Source of the DNA: Sphaeroforma sirkka
Taxonomy: Eukaryota; Opisthokonta; Ichthyosporea; Ichthyophonida
DNA: 32,500 nt
Direction: 5' to 3'
Assembly (NCBI GenBank): GCA_001586965.3
Contig: LUCW03000440.1
Location: forward strand, 1-32,500
Shown: positions 1 to 10,502 of the stretch, piece after piece
Layout: the number at the start of each line of letters is the position of its first letter
Numbering within the stretch: the first letter of the stretch is position 1
Notes under the pieces: generated by a model
What the model was told of the DNA's origin: nothing
The model's input: only the letters and a program-made list of their open reading frames with translations
The model's database searches: none
Translations under genes and position numbers: made by a program

Positions 1-470
1 AAAACTACACAAAGGAAATGTATAAATTTGTTCTCAACCAGAGTAATATGTTTGGTATATCCGTCTAAAGCTTGAGTTCAAGTTTTTTTTCTTCTTGAAG
101 CCTTCGTAAAAATAATTATCACAATTATGATATTTCGTGAACAGAAAACAAATCCTTTCGATATTTCAAAAGATAATCTTGGACATAGAGGAGTTATATT
201 ATTTATTTCAATGTAGGGGGGGTGAAAATTTGTTGTGTCAACGTAATTTATTGTGTCAAATACGCATCAGGCTTCATATTTTATATGAGAATTTCAGAAC
301 TCACATCAAATCAAATAACAATACCGACATTATGACGTGGGTATCTATCCAAAAGCCCTTGAGCATACTCTTGTTGCATTAAATAGCCTCATGGATTCAG
401 AGTATCTCAACACGTTGGAGTAATATAGCATTCTCCAGTGACTGTTTATACTATCACTTCTACCAATGGC

Positions 471-1070
471 TCTCTATGAAAATCCCGATACAATCATGGG
501 TTGGCTGTCAGCTTGAGCTAGTAGCCCCTAATACAATCATCATCATCTCAACAACGGCATTTACACTAACAGTACTACAGAGGGAGGACACGATCTCATC
601 CAGTACATTTATCCGAACTCAAGTAGACAATATGAGCTGCCCTTTTACACCACACCCCTGAATTTGCCTGTAGAGTTGAATCCGGGATACAACGGCTTGT
701 ATTAGCACTGGTCTTGCAGGCAAATCATTCAAATACTACGGCCGAACATGTGCCAAACATACATGTGGGATCAATATGGGATTGCGAGAAACCCACAATC
801 GATGAGAATAGCTCCTGTGATGTTGGACCCATGGAAGCATACATATACAATTACATGATGAAGTCTGGAACCGACAGTAGTTTGGAATCACAGACATCAC
901 TCGAATTCAAAAGAGTGTTTGACCCTGTATTGTTCTATCAGGATGAGTGTGCCGTGAAACGTCTTGAAGATAGAATCCACCACATACAGCGCACTCTCAA
1001 TCCAAACGATACAAGGAAAAGAACCACAAACTGCATATCAATGGGGCACGGTGGCAAGGCTGGGATTTAG
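471..1070 (+). pseudogene. Decayed coding fragments, unassigned
   Basis: I do not recognise this protein. The longest open stretch is 714-1070 (118 residues). It has an acidic, Ser-rich middle and a basic end, with no transmembrane segment. Just before it, 470-700 carries short coding-like stretches in other frames, including one in the third frame rich in Asn, Tyr and Pro that breaks at a TAG near 703. Alternation of plausible peptide between frames suggests old frameshifts rather than a live gene. It lies on the same strand as, and upstream of, the transposon-type exons at 1236-1666, so it may be an earlier part of that element. That link is inference; no shared motif shows it. Confidence 0.25.
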
Positions 1071-1235
1071 CAGAGATCTGAGTCTAACAATTTTGTCCCT
1101 ATGGAAAAGGATGTGACATGACAACTGCAATAGAAGAAGGGCATATTAAATATAAGTGGGCATACAAAATGGGAAGCTCGTAAGGGAGAGGAGCATAGGA
1201 CATGAATTATTACTCATATTACAACTAGATGATTT

Positions 1236-1666
1236 GCTGCACATATACGTAGGTACATAAGTGAACCAACTGAATTGCGCACCAGCAATGCGATTGCGAG
1301 AATGTTGGCTACACATTACCCACCAGATTTTGAACAAAGAGATGGACTAGAGGGCACGAAACTTTGGTCGCCAGACGTGGAACGAGAATTCCGAAAACTG
1401 CTAAAACATGTTGATCGAGGGTGGGTAAGCATTTTTTTTGTACGATTTTGTAACACACATGCACGGAGCTGACCTGCAGCGATTACAAACTACAAATTTC
1501 ATTGGTTACCGGTTGTCTATTTTTCACCAGGTGCTTGTCAGACCTTGCCGGCCAGGACATGTATGCGCGGATACCATCGAAAATATATCTTGCGGTGTGG
1601 ATGAGTCTGCGAGGTACGTCCCAACTTGAAAGCTTCATCGGAAATGTATTTACTTGGGAGAAGTGA
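1236..1666 (+). pseudogene. KDZ/Zisupton-type transposon protein fragment, two exons
   Basis: Exon 1 (about 1236-1420) ends in residues KLLKHVDRG. A donor GTGGGT follows at 1421, a T-rich intron ends in TTTTTCACCAG at 1530, and exon 2 starts at 1531. The phases match (two bases plus one), giving a join that reads HVDRG-CLSDLAGQDMY and then, 25 residues later, RGTSQLESF. A spacing of a CLSDP-like motif followed by RGTSQLE is what I recall from KDZ/Zisupton-like transposon proteins of fungi, cnidarians and fish. The coding stretch can end at TGA 1664-1666, or a second donor GTGAGT at 1662 may lead to a lost exon. No catalytic core is visible. The family call is from memory of motifs and is moderately safe; the two-exon structure is seen directly. 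Confidence 0.45.
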
Positions 1667-1827
1667 GTGGTAGCTTGGTAGCGTATACACATGACATCGA
1701 TATCCAATCAAACATGGCCTGAGGCCCTAACTTCTATCACTATGCACATTCAAACATAGAACAACTAAGATATACATCAGAATATAACACTTATATATCC
1801 CACGGGTGAAATGTTATTGAAAAGTGG

Positions 1828-1853
1828 TTCGGTCACTTAATTCGGTCACTTAA
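1828..1853. repeat. 13 bp perfect tandem duplication
   Basis: TTCGGTCACTTAA occurs twice head to tail at 1828-1840 and 1841-1853. The surrounding 1667-2030 stretch shows no supportable gene. Confidence 0.8.
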
Positions 1854-2032
1854 TAATGTCGTCAAACACGAGTGGCGCTTATTATAGTGTTATAATTCAG
1901 TCAGAAGTGCCGTTGTGAACGGCGCCCCTGCTGTATTCCTGTGTGGGACGAAATTTTCCCTAACAACGGCTGATTGTGAAAATACCCGTATATCTGGTTT
2001 TGGTCTCACTTACTAAATTATGATGACATCCA

Positions 2033-2380
2033 ATGAGTCGTCTTTCTCTTTCATTAAATCGATTGCGAGCCATAAACGTTATTAACCTAATAGGTCTCAC
2101 TCCTTTATCGGTTATTGGAATCATGAACGGTCCAATATACTTAGCTGTAAGCACAGTCGTATCGAAATTGCAGGCTATGGTATTGGGTGTATTCCCGACT
2201 TTGAACTCTTTCTTTCCATCGCTTCTATCTTTTTTGCAGAGCGATGTTCCTTATCTCTATGAAACAAGGAAAGACGACATCTCTGATTCTGCTCATTTTT
2301 TTGTAACCATGACAACACATGATTTTTCTCAAATTTTGCTGTTGTATATCCCTGCTAAGCTTGAAATACTTCCAATGTAG
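2033..2380 (+). CDS. Hypothetical ORF, 115 residues, hydrophobic N-terminal half
   Basis: An uninterrupted ATG-started frame. Residues about 10-60 are hydrophobic, rich in Leu, Ile and Val, and could form one or two membrane segments. The C-terminal part is mixed, with an acidic patch (ETRKDDISD). I do not recognise a family. A pyrimidine-rich run ending TTTTTTGCAG at about 2240 could be a splice acceptor, so the continuous frame may be partly chance. No TATA box or polyadenylation signal clearly belongs to it. Confidence 0.2.
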   Translation: MSRLSLSLNRLRAINVINLIGLTPLSVIGIMNGPIYLAVSTVVSKLQAMVLGVFPTLNSFFPSLLSFLQSDVPYLYETRKDDISDSAHFFVTMTTHDFSQILLLYIPAKLEILPM

Positions 2381-2603
2381 TTTGTGTATTTTTTATTTGA
2401 TGCTTTTAAATATAAGTGGAGAAAACCGTGGCACCTTCCATTCATCCCAGTAACTCGATAATTCTTGATAAGTGGAAATTGTGTGTTAACTGATGTCAAA
2501 ACTTATCAACACATTGTAGGATTACTTACGATACTTAGCACACCGATGATACGCAGCCGGATATATCACTCATAGCTGTCCTACTCGGACGTTATTAAGT
2601 TGC

Positions 2604-2845
2604 ACCGATTGAACGCCACTTACAAGCCACCTAACGAGATTTGCGATACTTGTCAGGAACACGCAAACTGGGTATCACATATAGTAAGGACATACATTCC
2701 ACGCCTAACTTTCAGTTGACAGTGACTGCTCTTCCAACTCGGATAATACCCAATCTACAACATGGGAAATTGCTATGAAGCTAGTGGACCGTTTTAATGG
2801 GGAAAGTAATGATAGTTTCAATATGATTTTTTATTTATTGTATCT
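2604..2845 (+). pseudogene. Unassigned coding-like fragment with CxxC
   Basis: Two adjoining frames look protein-like. One (about 2600-2715) contains NEICDTCQEHANWVSHI, a Cys-x2-Cys followed by two His. The other (about 2712-2845) contains a Ser/Asn/Asp-rich stretch and then AMKLVDRFNGESND. A shift near 2710 would connect them. No family is recognised. The stretch 2846-3400 that follows is very AT-rich (a TATATAATTATATATAA run near 2883) and shows no gene. Confidence 0.2.
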
Positions 2846-3139
2846 AGTTATTAGAATGATCAAAAAACTAAACTTCCAACTTATATATAATTATATATAA
2901 TTTATCGTATTGTATATATACTATAAAATATACATACTCCCTGGGATGGCTACGACGAGCATTGGACCAGATGCCAGTACCTTCAAAAAAACAAATCCGT
3001 AAACATGCAATCAACCTGGTCAAGGAAACCCCTTACGCCGCAAGTATGATGGTCTGCGATTAGGAGACCTGCTGTATTGAATTTAAGTTATTTGATTCAA
3101 TAAAGGATATATCTACCCTTGATAAACGGTGCTATTGTT

Positions 3140-3172
3140 ATATGTTTCAATAAAAGATACATAGAAACATAT
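3140..3172. repeat. Short hairpin
   Basis: ATATGTTTC (3140-3148) and GAAACATAT (3164-3172) are perfect inverted 9-mers around a 15-base loop. The loop part TTCAATAAAAGATACAT resembles TTCAATAAAGGATATAT near 3097, so the area holds a small imperfect direct repeat as well. Confidence 0.55.
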
Positions 3173-3409
3173 ACTGTGTTAAAATTGAATACATAAACCA
3201 CTCAAATTACCTTATATTGCATAGTTTGTGATATTTAAAAAGGTATACTCTCTATTCTGATAAACGTCTACAATCGCATACTGTCACAACTGAATAGATA
3301 AATGATTTAGAACACCTTTTACTGCATCTGCATAGATGTAGAAGTCTAAGTTTTATCCTTTCTTTTCATCCTTAAAGTTCTTTTTTTATCCTTGAAAACA
3401 AATCAAAAC

Positions 3410-4870
3410 GTGATCGCTGATATCAAAGATACGAACTACGATCCATCTTCGACATCAGATTCTTCGAAATCAGATGATGAAGAGCACAAGACACACAAAA
3501 GTAGCAGCTATGTAAACTTCGATGGAAATTACTAGGTTTCAAACTATATTAAACTAAAAATACAATTTAGTCAGTTAGGATTTAGCAGTGGTAGCTTGTG
3601 TAAGAATGATCGGGACTGCCTCTTGTTAAGAGCCTAAATATCCTCGATCACACAGGGCGGACCTCTAGCTGTTCTTTATTGAATAATTTTCACTAGAAGT
3701 ACTAAGTGTTCATGACCACTTGCCTAATTTGTAAATAGACATAATAACGTAAGTCATGTCAATACAATAGCTGATATAAATAAAGTTCCATCTGAAGAAA
3801 AGTTAAAAAAAAAAGAAAAGACTTATTGGAGTTTTTTTGGAGATTGGCGGGAGGACCAAAATCTATAAGTAGTAGTTCGGAGATTATAAAATTTAGTTTA
3901 TAATATCCTACATCTACTAATGTCTCAAATAGGTCCAAGTAGATGAGTCATACCAAATACTCAGGCTATTGGAGCCATCAAAGTGAATTTAGAACACTTT
4001 GAAAATATTGGAAAAGAGCTTGTACTAAATTATTTAAAATACAAATAATGTATTATCTCAATTGATCTTGATATTTTAGACTGACCGGAGGCCGTATTTC
4101 TACAGCTACGTACACAGCCATGCAGATACAAGTGTCGATTCCGTTCAAAAGCAGGTATACTTAAAAGATCAAAGAGTGGTAAGCTCCGAAATTTAGATCC
4201 ATCAAGAAAATGTAAAGTAACTACAACAATCGATGCATCAGATGGTGACGCACCACGGCCCGTACGTAAGATAGATATATGTAATTATACAATGAATTCT
4301 AGCTCTATAAGCATTTCTGAATCTATTTCGAGATGGATATCGATGAAAGTTTTTTTTCCGTAGCCGTAAGGAGACATGTACATAACTGTACATCTCTGCG
4401 AGCAACAGCGCAGACGTAGAGTATTGCGAATGGCAGTTAAAAAGAATCGAATACAGTTACTAGAAGAGTACGGGTTTACACCCAAAGACACAATAATCGA
4501 GGGCACAATAGAATCTCAAAGCGATATAGAGACGTGTACCTGTGTGGTATTATAGACTCATTGGATTGCGTATGTAACTGTCTATCTGACAATGTAGTTT
4601 ACGATAGTGAAGTGAGTGAGGACACAGGTGATATACACTCGGACAACGAGGCATCAGACTAAGACGTAGAGGAAGACATTAGATAAACCACTAGTGGTAG
4701 ACCGACGGACACAGATTTGTCAGAGACGGAGATGGACGAGTTAGACGCAGCTATGGAAGCACATACATGGCAAGTGTTTATTGGTCAACGTGAATCAGCA
4801 GCTAGTGCACACAGGTTAAGTGAACCGACTGTAAATCTGTCACGTAATACACAATGGTTTTTTACGTAAA
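3410..4870 (+). pseudogene. Acidic protein fragment split by an LTR
   Basis: Before the LTR (3410-3510) the frame reads an Asp/Ser/Glu-rich stretch including TSDSSKSDDEEHKTHK. After the LTR (from 4109) the same frame stays open to a TAG near 4195. A second frame (4105-4290) is basic and Cys-containing (CRYKCRFRSKAGILKRSKSG). Further on, 4415-4550 (RRRRVLRMAVKKNRIQLLEE) and 4560-4870 (acidic DSEVSEDTGDIHSDNEASD, then TDTDLSETEMDELDAAMEAH) are coding-like, with two TAA and one terminal TAA. Alternating acidic and basic tracts would suit a nuclear or DNA-binding protein, but no domain is recognised. The gene is clearly broken by frameshifts, stops and the LTR. Confidence 0.35.
3511..4104 (+). 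mobile_element. Solo LTR, family L1, copy 1 (594 bp)
   Basis: Starts TGTAAACTTCGATGG and ends CCGTATTTCTACA, so it has the TG...CA ends of an LTR. It is almost the same sequence as 9897-10502 and, reversed, 17916-18514. The flanks repeat GCTA directly outside TG...CA (3507-3510 and 4105-4108). The match extends to six bases (CAGCTA) if the element is taken to end at TTTCTA. No internal retrotransposon region adjoins it, so it is a solo LTR. It sits inside the acidic protein fragment. Confidence 0.8.
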
Positions 4871-4920
4871 GAAGATCTTGCAGAGAAGAGGCTGGACAAT
4901 TGCAGAAAAAAAGTCAACAT

Positions 4921-5320
4921 TGAGAGACTACAGTAGTAGGCGCATTTCTGTATACGTTAATAATGTTTTACGTCGTCAGCCCGAGAGTAATTTGAGACTT
5001 GTTCTCAAATTAATATAAGTATAGGTGGGTCAGCCCGAGAGAACGTAAGAGTAATTTGAAACTTCTTCTCAGATTATTCTATTTATAGGATACGGGCCAC
5101 TGGCTAGCCGAGAGCCGAGATCCGAGACTGAGTGTGATAACAGAGAATATGATATATTTATTTCTAGAAAACATATCCGAGTGCTAAAGTGTTCTGCATA
5201 AGGTTTCTCATACTGATCATATGAGGTTTTACCCTGGCCAACCCAAGTGGTTGAACACTAGTACAAACACCATCAGTATATACCTGAGGGTGAGATCATA
5301 AATAAATTCATTCGAATGCA
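4921..5320 (-). mobile_element. LTR, family L2, diverged copy C, reversed
   Basis: Read on the minus strand this begins TGCATTCG and ends CTGTAGTCTCTCA, the ends of the L2 LTRs at 14699 and 21222. It shares with them the block AACCACTTGGGTTGGCCAGGG and the following CAGTATGAGAAACCTTATGC. The middle has diverged. It carries its own tandem duplication: on the plus strand, GTCAGCCCGAGAG followed by TAATTTGA(G/A)ACTT recurs at about 4975 and 5029. No matching target duplication is seen, so the insertion is old or rearranged. Confidence 0.65.
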
Positions 5321-5424
5321 CCATACCTTAGAAAAACTAGCACTTTACTATTAGTCCCCACACCGCACGCTAACAACTTAGATTTAAAGTCTACTACATT
5401 GTACTCTAACAAACATTATCCCAT

Positions 5425-7668
5425 GCAGAACGTGATAGAATGTGTAATATTCGCCAGTACTTAGTGCGGTGCTCACAACTAGGGTGCTCAGCTACAGGTG
5501 GTCAAAGATGTAGACGTTTACACTTATGTATGCCGACAATGGTGCAGAAGTCAAGAAGAATAGAGCGGGCATCATTCGACCAGATACATTTCGTTGGCTG
5601 CGGTCAGGTGTTATATGGCCAACAGATACGAGAGGCCAAGGTGACACATTTACACTATTAAATAATCCAATAGTATTTGCCTGGGTAGATGAATACATCA
5701 ATAATACAGCAATTTTTTAAACGGAATCCACATTCTCTATAATAAACTATCTCAGCGAGATTAGCAAGCTATGAGTATCCCATATTGGATCGATATGATA
5801 TTAAGGTATGTAGATATACATCAATGATACAGTGGTACTTTTTTTTTCAATTATATAATTATAATCTATAAGTATATACGTCAAACTATCTGCATAATAG
5901 TCTAACTTAATGAATGGTCTTTTGTTACAGGCAACAGCTATACATCCAACAACCGTACGCCTATGGCTGATCTCAAAAGGTGTCACATTTAAGAAAATAA
6001 TCAAAGACATGTACATTGATGGCCATGAAAGGGAGGATGTAGTGAAGGCTCGAGAGAAATTGGTAGATACCTTCCTCGAATCTATATTTTTTTATATGTT
6101 CGAGAGTATGACGGGGATGAGATGACACCCCTAGCCGCTGACGCTTCCAACATGTGTGTAAAAAATAAATGCTATGCATGTCAATATCTGTCGTTACACT
6201 GTATGTATCGTTTGTAGACTAATTATATAATACTTCTACATTCACATATAGGTCGATGTAGCATTTGGGCACTATTATTGGCATATTGTCAGATTTCAGA
6301 TTCCTCAAAATCTCAGGATTCCCAAATCCTGAGTTTTCAGGTTTTCTGTCCCAATTCCTGATATTGGAGTCATCAGGAATATGGCGGGGCACTTGGATAA
6401 ATATCCAAGAGCCGCGTGCGAGAAGAAACACTCAAGTGAAAATATGAGTCTAGTGAATTATCAGAATTCTAAAGTTCACAATAAAGACTCAGGACGAATC
6501 TCTTCACCTGGGACTTAACCCAGCTGAGAGATTCGTACTTTGAGAAGATCTATTGTTTCCTTTGGTCGTATCTTTATCAGTACTCTCAAACTCTACATCG
6601 AAGAGAAATCATAATTGTGACACACGATGAGATGTCTGTCCATGCAAATGATGGCGCGACTCACCGTTGGGGTAAGGATGGAGAGGATCCCTTACTACAG
6701 AAAAGTAGAGGCTCTTTCCTTACTGGTGAGTGGATTTCATACCCAAGAGCACGGTCGACTCAAACCTACCAAAGAGAAAAAATAAAGAAGTGAAGGATGC
6801 TGCGATCTCAGTTGCTAAAGGAATGAATACTCGGGACCAGGAAATGATGCGGGGGGCTGCACGGGTAGTTATATTGCCAGGCAAGAATAGAGATGGATAC
6901 TTCACAGGTGGGGACGTGGTCAAACAATTGAGGGAACGAGCGATCCCTATCTGTAAAAAAAAAAAAGTATCCTGGTGAGCAAGTTCTGTTCATGTTTGGT
7001 AACAGCACAGGTCATACCTATGTTGTTCCAGACGCCCTGAAAGTAGAAAACATGAACTCTGGCCCTGGTCCTTACAAAGGTGCCAAGAAAACCACAGTTA
7101 TAAGAGACGGATAGTATATGCGCAATGGTGCTCGTGTTATTCAGCAGATGCATATAGGTGGAGTGGCTAAAGGCGGTAAAAAAGAGTATTAGAATAAAGG
7201 TTCGAAGGCAACAGATAGAGTTCTTCCAAAATATTGAGTTGTGCAATGAAGGTCGCTACTAGATCACGAGCAGGTTGCAATGATTGTATGAAGTGTATTT
7301 TACACCATGAAGCAGATTTTCAAGAATGCAAGTCTTTATTAGTAACATTTTGCGATGAGGCTGAATATCTTTGTATGTTTTACCCCAAGTATCATTGTGA
7401 GTGTAATTACATTGAACGCTACTGGGGATGTTAAAGTACATACACGCAAGAATTGTTTGTACGATTTCACAGGGCTAAAACGAGTTTTGATCTAGGCACT
7501 CGATATAATTCCACTGGCGATATAAGGCGGTTCGCATGTCACTCGCACAGGTATATATACCTTTACTTTCTAGGTTTGACAGGTCTGGCGGCTACCTTTC
7601 AACAGCGGAAGTACAAGTCACATCGTCGTGTGCCAAATCCTGTGTACATAACCCTTACTGAATAAAGA
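5425..7668 (+). pseudogene. DDE transposase-like gene (fungal-type family), broken
   Basis: Landmarks occur in family order: an N-terminal ERDRMCNIRQYLVR (5428), RGQGDTFTLLNNPIVF (about 5628), an intron 5806-5930 (GTATGT...TTGTTACAG), TTVRLWLISKGVTF and YIDGHEREDVV (5950-6045), THDEMSVHANDG (about 6622), GKNRDGYFTGGDVVKQL (about 6880), VLFMFGNSTGH (6983), YPKYHCECNYIERYWG (7380-7430) and KYKSHRRVP (7610-7640). From family knowledge the core is Tc1/mariner-like, with acids in HDE, FDN and the final E of NxIE. The first and third acids are present, but the middle Asp is Gly (FGN, codon GGT). Frameshifts fall near 6700, 6775 and in the A-run at 6956; TAG stops lie near 7113 and 7190; and about 370 bases of unrelated sequence (6250-6620) sit inside. 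It cannot make an active enzyme. Confidence 0.8.
6303..6542. repeat. Cluster of inverted repeats inside the transposase gene
   Basis: Perfect inverted pairs are CTCAGGATT/AATCCTGAG (6312-6320 with 6325-6333), ATTCCTGAT/ATCAGGAAT (6354-6362 with 6372-6380) and ACGAATCTCT/AGAGATTCGT (6494-6503 with 6527-6536). The last pair encloses a second stem, CTGGG/CCCAG, around ACTTAA. Several are variants of TCAGGA(A/T)T in both orientations. The region has no counterpart in the protein family and could be a small foldback insertion or a structured intron. Confidence 0.6.
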
Positions 7669-7713
7669 ATCCAATCCTTAAATTAAATAAGCTGAGTCTC
7701 CATAGCACCTCCT

Positions 7714-8001
7714 TTATGGTATGAGTAACGGCGTTGCTTGCTTTGACTTTGTTGCGTACTTCATTATACAAACTACCTCGATAGATCCCTGTATGAGACC
7801 TTCATAGTTGCACTGCTCACTGCAGATCGTACCGACTAGTTTTGGAATACGATTGACATCTTTGAAAACTTCCAGTGCAATATAAAATTATGTGCCATCT
7901 CCAGGGACGTATGCATGGTACTTTATGTACAATACATCGCCTACAGTAGCAGTGTATGATGCATAATTGCATCCAATTACATATACGGTACCTTGCAACA
8001 T
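7714..8001 (-). pseudogene. Unassigned 95-codon frame with one internal stop
   Basis: Read from ATG 8001-7999 to TAA 7716-7714, the frame is open except for one TAA at codon 38. Both halves look like real protein: ASYTATVGDVLYIKYHAYV before the stop, and FYIALEVFKDVNRIPKLVG then EQCNYEGLIQGSIEVVC after it. The order GDxxYI, then FYIA, then a hydrophobic-acidic strand is faintly like a BAH or other small beta-barrel domain, but this is a guess. It lies tail to tail with the transposase gene (stop at about 7663). The single lesion suggests it is younger than its neighbours. Confidence 0.4.
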
Positions 8002-8044
8002 CGTAACTACAGTATGTACGTGAAAATATTTCAGTAAATACATT

Positions 8045-8374
8045 ATGCTGTTTAAAAAAAGTACATTTTACCTAGTGCAAACATTTGAATTTGAGAAAAG
8101 TCCATTTTACCCAAGTGTAAATTTGTGGCATATACTGGTGGCATCATATGTCAAAATGTCGTTTTTGACCTCCTTCAAATTTTGCAAAGTTTCAGCGGCT
8201 AGTTTTGGAATTATTTGCGTTCGAAAATTAGGGTGTACGACCAGGTTTTTTTACTGCTGTGCACCATACCCATTAGTTATTTCAAAAAAAAAAAATTGGA
8301 CAAACCAATTCGGTTATCCCATTGGCTCACGACCTTTAATGCATTCAATTGAACGAAAATCTTCAATCGTTTAG
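8045..8374 (+). other. Open frame without support; short imperfect repeat
   Basis: A 109-residue frame is open here, but its start rests on an imperfect duplication (AAAAGTACATTTTACC and AAAAGTCCATTTTACC, about 45 bases apart) and its composition is Phe/Ser/Lys-rich, as expected of AT-rich non-coding DNA. I do not call a gene. Between 8375 and 8545 nothing is supportable. Confidence 0.2.
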
Positions 8375-8545
8375 ACTCGCCCTGAGTCGACCGCGGCCCT
8401 TCACGACCAAATTAAACCCCAACATGAAAAACATCGTGGCTTGAAGCCCGCCCCTTTATAACTCTAAGCGACAACCACAGTAATGCATTTCAATTTGGTG
8501 TGAGCTCACATCAGTAATCAAGAAATGGTTGTACTGTGATCATTG

Positions 8546-8843
8546 CACCGGCAAACCGTTTGCGCACCAAAGATCAGCGTAATATTGAAGTCGCCAGCTA
8601 CCGGTCCAAAGTAGCTAAATCCACAAAACCGTCCTCAAAACATGACCAACCCCTCCAGTGCCAAGAGTAACAGACCGCCCGGCAGTTTCTGAAGCACTAA
8701 TGTCGCAAATGACGGGTGGCAAGATGCCGGAAAAATCTCTAAACGAATTGACGGACACAATTCTTGTCCGGCTCTTTTTTCAAAAGCAGTATTCCCAAAT
8801 GACAATCCTGCCCCATATTAGGTTTGTCTACGGATGTTTCTGA
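8546..8843 (+). pseudogene. Unassigned coding-like fragment
   Basis: One frame (8548-8671) is basic, with RLRTKDQRNIEVASYRSKVA. It gives way after a shift near 8660 to a second frame (8658-8843) with PAVSEALMSQMTGGKMPEKS followed by LNELTDTILVRLFFQKQ. The second frame looks like a short helical protein segment. No family is recognised and no start or stop can be defended. From 8844 to 9896 I see nothing beyond AT-rich DNA and scattered short frames. Confidence 0.2.
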
Positions 8844-9896
8844 TACTATTTTTTTAGTGCTTTCGTTTCTGAATATTTTTCGACGTCAGTTGGTTTTTCG
8901 TAATGGTTTCATTAAAGTTCTACATCGGTATTATTTTTTATTTGAAAACGGACGTAAATTTCGATATACGACGAGGTATTGAATGCGACAAACCATGCCC
9001 CTTGGTACTAGATGTTGGGTCATGTAATTTCCCTTGGTTTGCATTTGGTTGAAGTAATCTGAAGCCCAATCGATTGGGGCCAAAAGTAATCTCGTTCATT
9101 TCCCCCGAACATTTGGTACTGATTCAAGTATATTACCAAAGTTTTCAATCGTGATTGTGGAGCACTGTTAAGCTTACATATATTATACATTATGATTTCA
9201 AATCATGAACATATGTTTCATATTTTTTCCATGTTTAGGATGAACACGAACCGTAGCCGCGTTGATGTAATTCGATATTTGAAATATTCCCTATGCCCTA
9301 TCCCCATTCCTCAGTCCGTTTGAATTTATTTTTAGGAAACAAAGACAACGTATGTAAACACTACAGAATACAGCAAACAATTCACTGTTATTATGAAACA
9401 CTTAAAAATTATATCGTCATACAAAATATCTCGTAACGAAGTCCCGGTCGTCAGCCCTATTGCGTGAGCTGTAGTAAACACATCAAAATACGATACTAAA
9501 ACCTACTGAGTCTCCTGAGGCTCAGTGCGGTGTATTTATTCTTATATTTGATTGTCTACGTGGTCTACAAAATAATTTACCTCGTGTGAATTAATTGTAA
9601 ACTAATTCTAACTCCACACTGATAGTGGTTTAAGGGGACTTTACTACAGAGCGGCATTGCCACCAAAGGCTCGTCAGTGTTTAATTTTGTACACATTGGT
9701 TCGATGCTGAACAGATTGAATTCAATCCCTATAGTGGATTCGTTGAGTTTTTTCCAATTTTTTATTTGTTTATAGCTGATTGACATGTTTGATATATTCT
9801 TTTGTTATATAGACACAATATCAGCTGTACGGCCTATCGAAGTGCTATGAAACACTCACGATGATAAAAGATATCAGCCTACGGTTCTAACACAGA

Positions 9897-10502
9897 TGTA
9901 AACTTCGATGGATATTTCTATGTTTTAAACCATGTTATACAAACTAAGATACAATTTAAATCAGTTAGGATTTAGCAGTGGTAGCTTGTGTAAGAATGAT
10001 CGGGGCTGCCTCTTGGTAAGAGCCTTAACATCCTCGATCACACAGGACGTACCTCTAGCTGTTCTTTATTGAATAATTTTCACTAGAAGTACTAAGTGTT
10101 CATGACCACATGTCTATTTTGTAGATAGACATAAGAACGTAAGTCAAGTTAATACAGTAGCTAAAATAGATTAAGTATTAAGTTCAATCTGAAGAAAAGT
10201 TAAAAAAGTGAAAGACTTATTGGATTTTAGAGATTGACGGGAAGACCAAAACCTGTAAGTGGTAGTTCAGAGATTATAAAATTTAGTTTATATATCCTAC
10301 ATCTACTTTCGTCTCAAATAGGTCCAAGTAAATGAGTCATACTAAATACTCAGGCTATTGGAGCCATCAAAATGAATTTAGAACATTTTGGAAATATTGG
10401 AAAAAGAACTTGTATTAAACTATTTTAAATACAAATAAAAACCCAATATGTTATCTCATTTTATCATGATTTTTTAGACTGACCGGAGGCCGTATTTCTA
10501 CA
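9897..10502 (+). mobile_element. Solo LTR, family L1, copy 2 (606 bp)
   Basis: Same ends as the copy at 3511 (TGTAAACTTCGATGG ... CGTATTTCTACA) and nearly the same body, including CAGTTAGGATTTAGCAGTGG and TGACCGGAGGCCGTATTTC. The flanks repeat CAGA outside TG...CA (9893-9896 and 10503-10506), or six bases (CACAGA) if the element ends at TTTCTA. No internal region is attached. Confidence 0.8.

Noticed and set aside
6219..6447. Frames of 60-70 residues on both strands
   Set aside because: Both cross the inverted-repeat cluster and are mirror translations of it.
8045..8374. 109-residue gene
   Set aside because: Begins in a small duplication, has AT-driven composition, no motif and no neighbour support.
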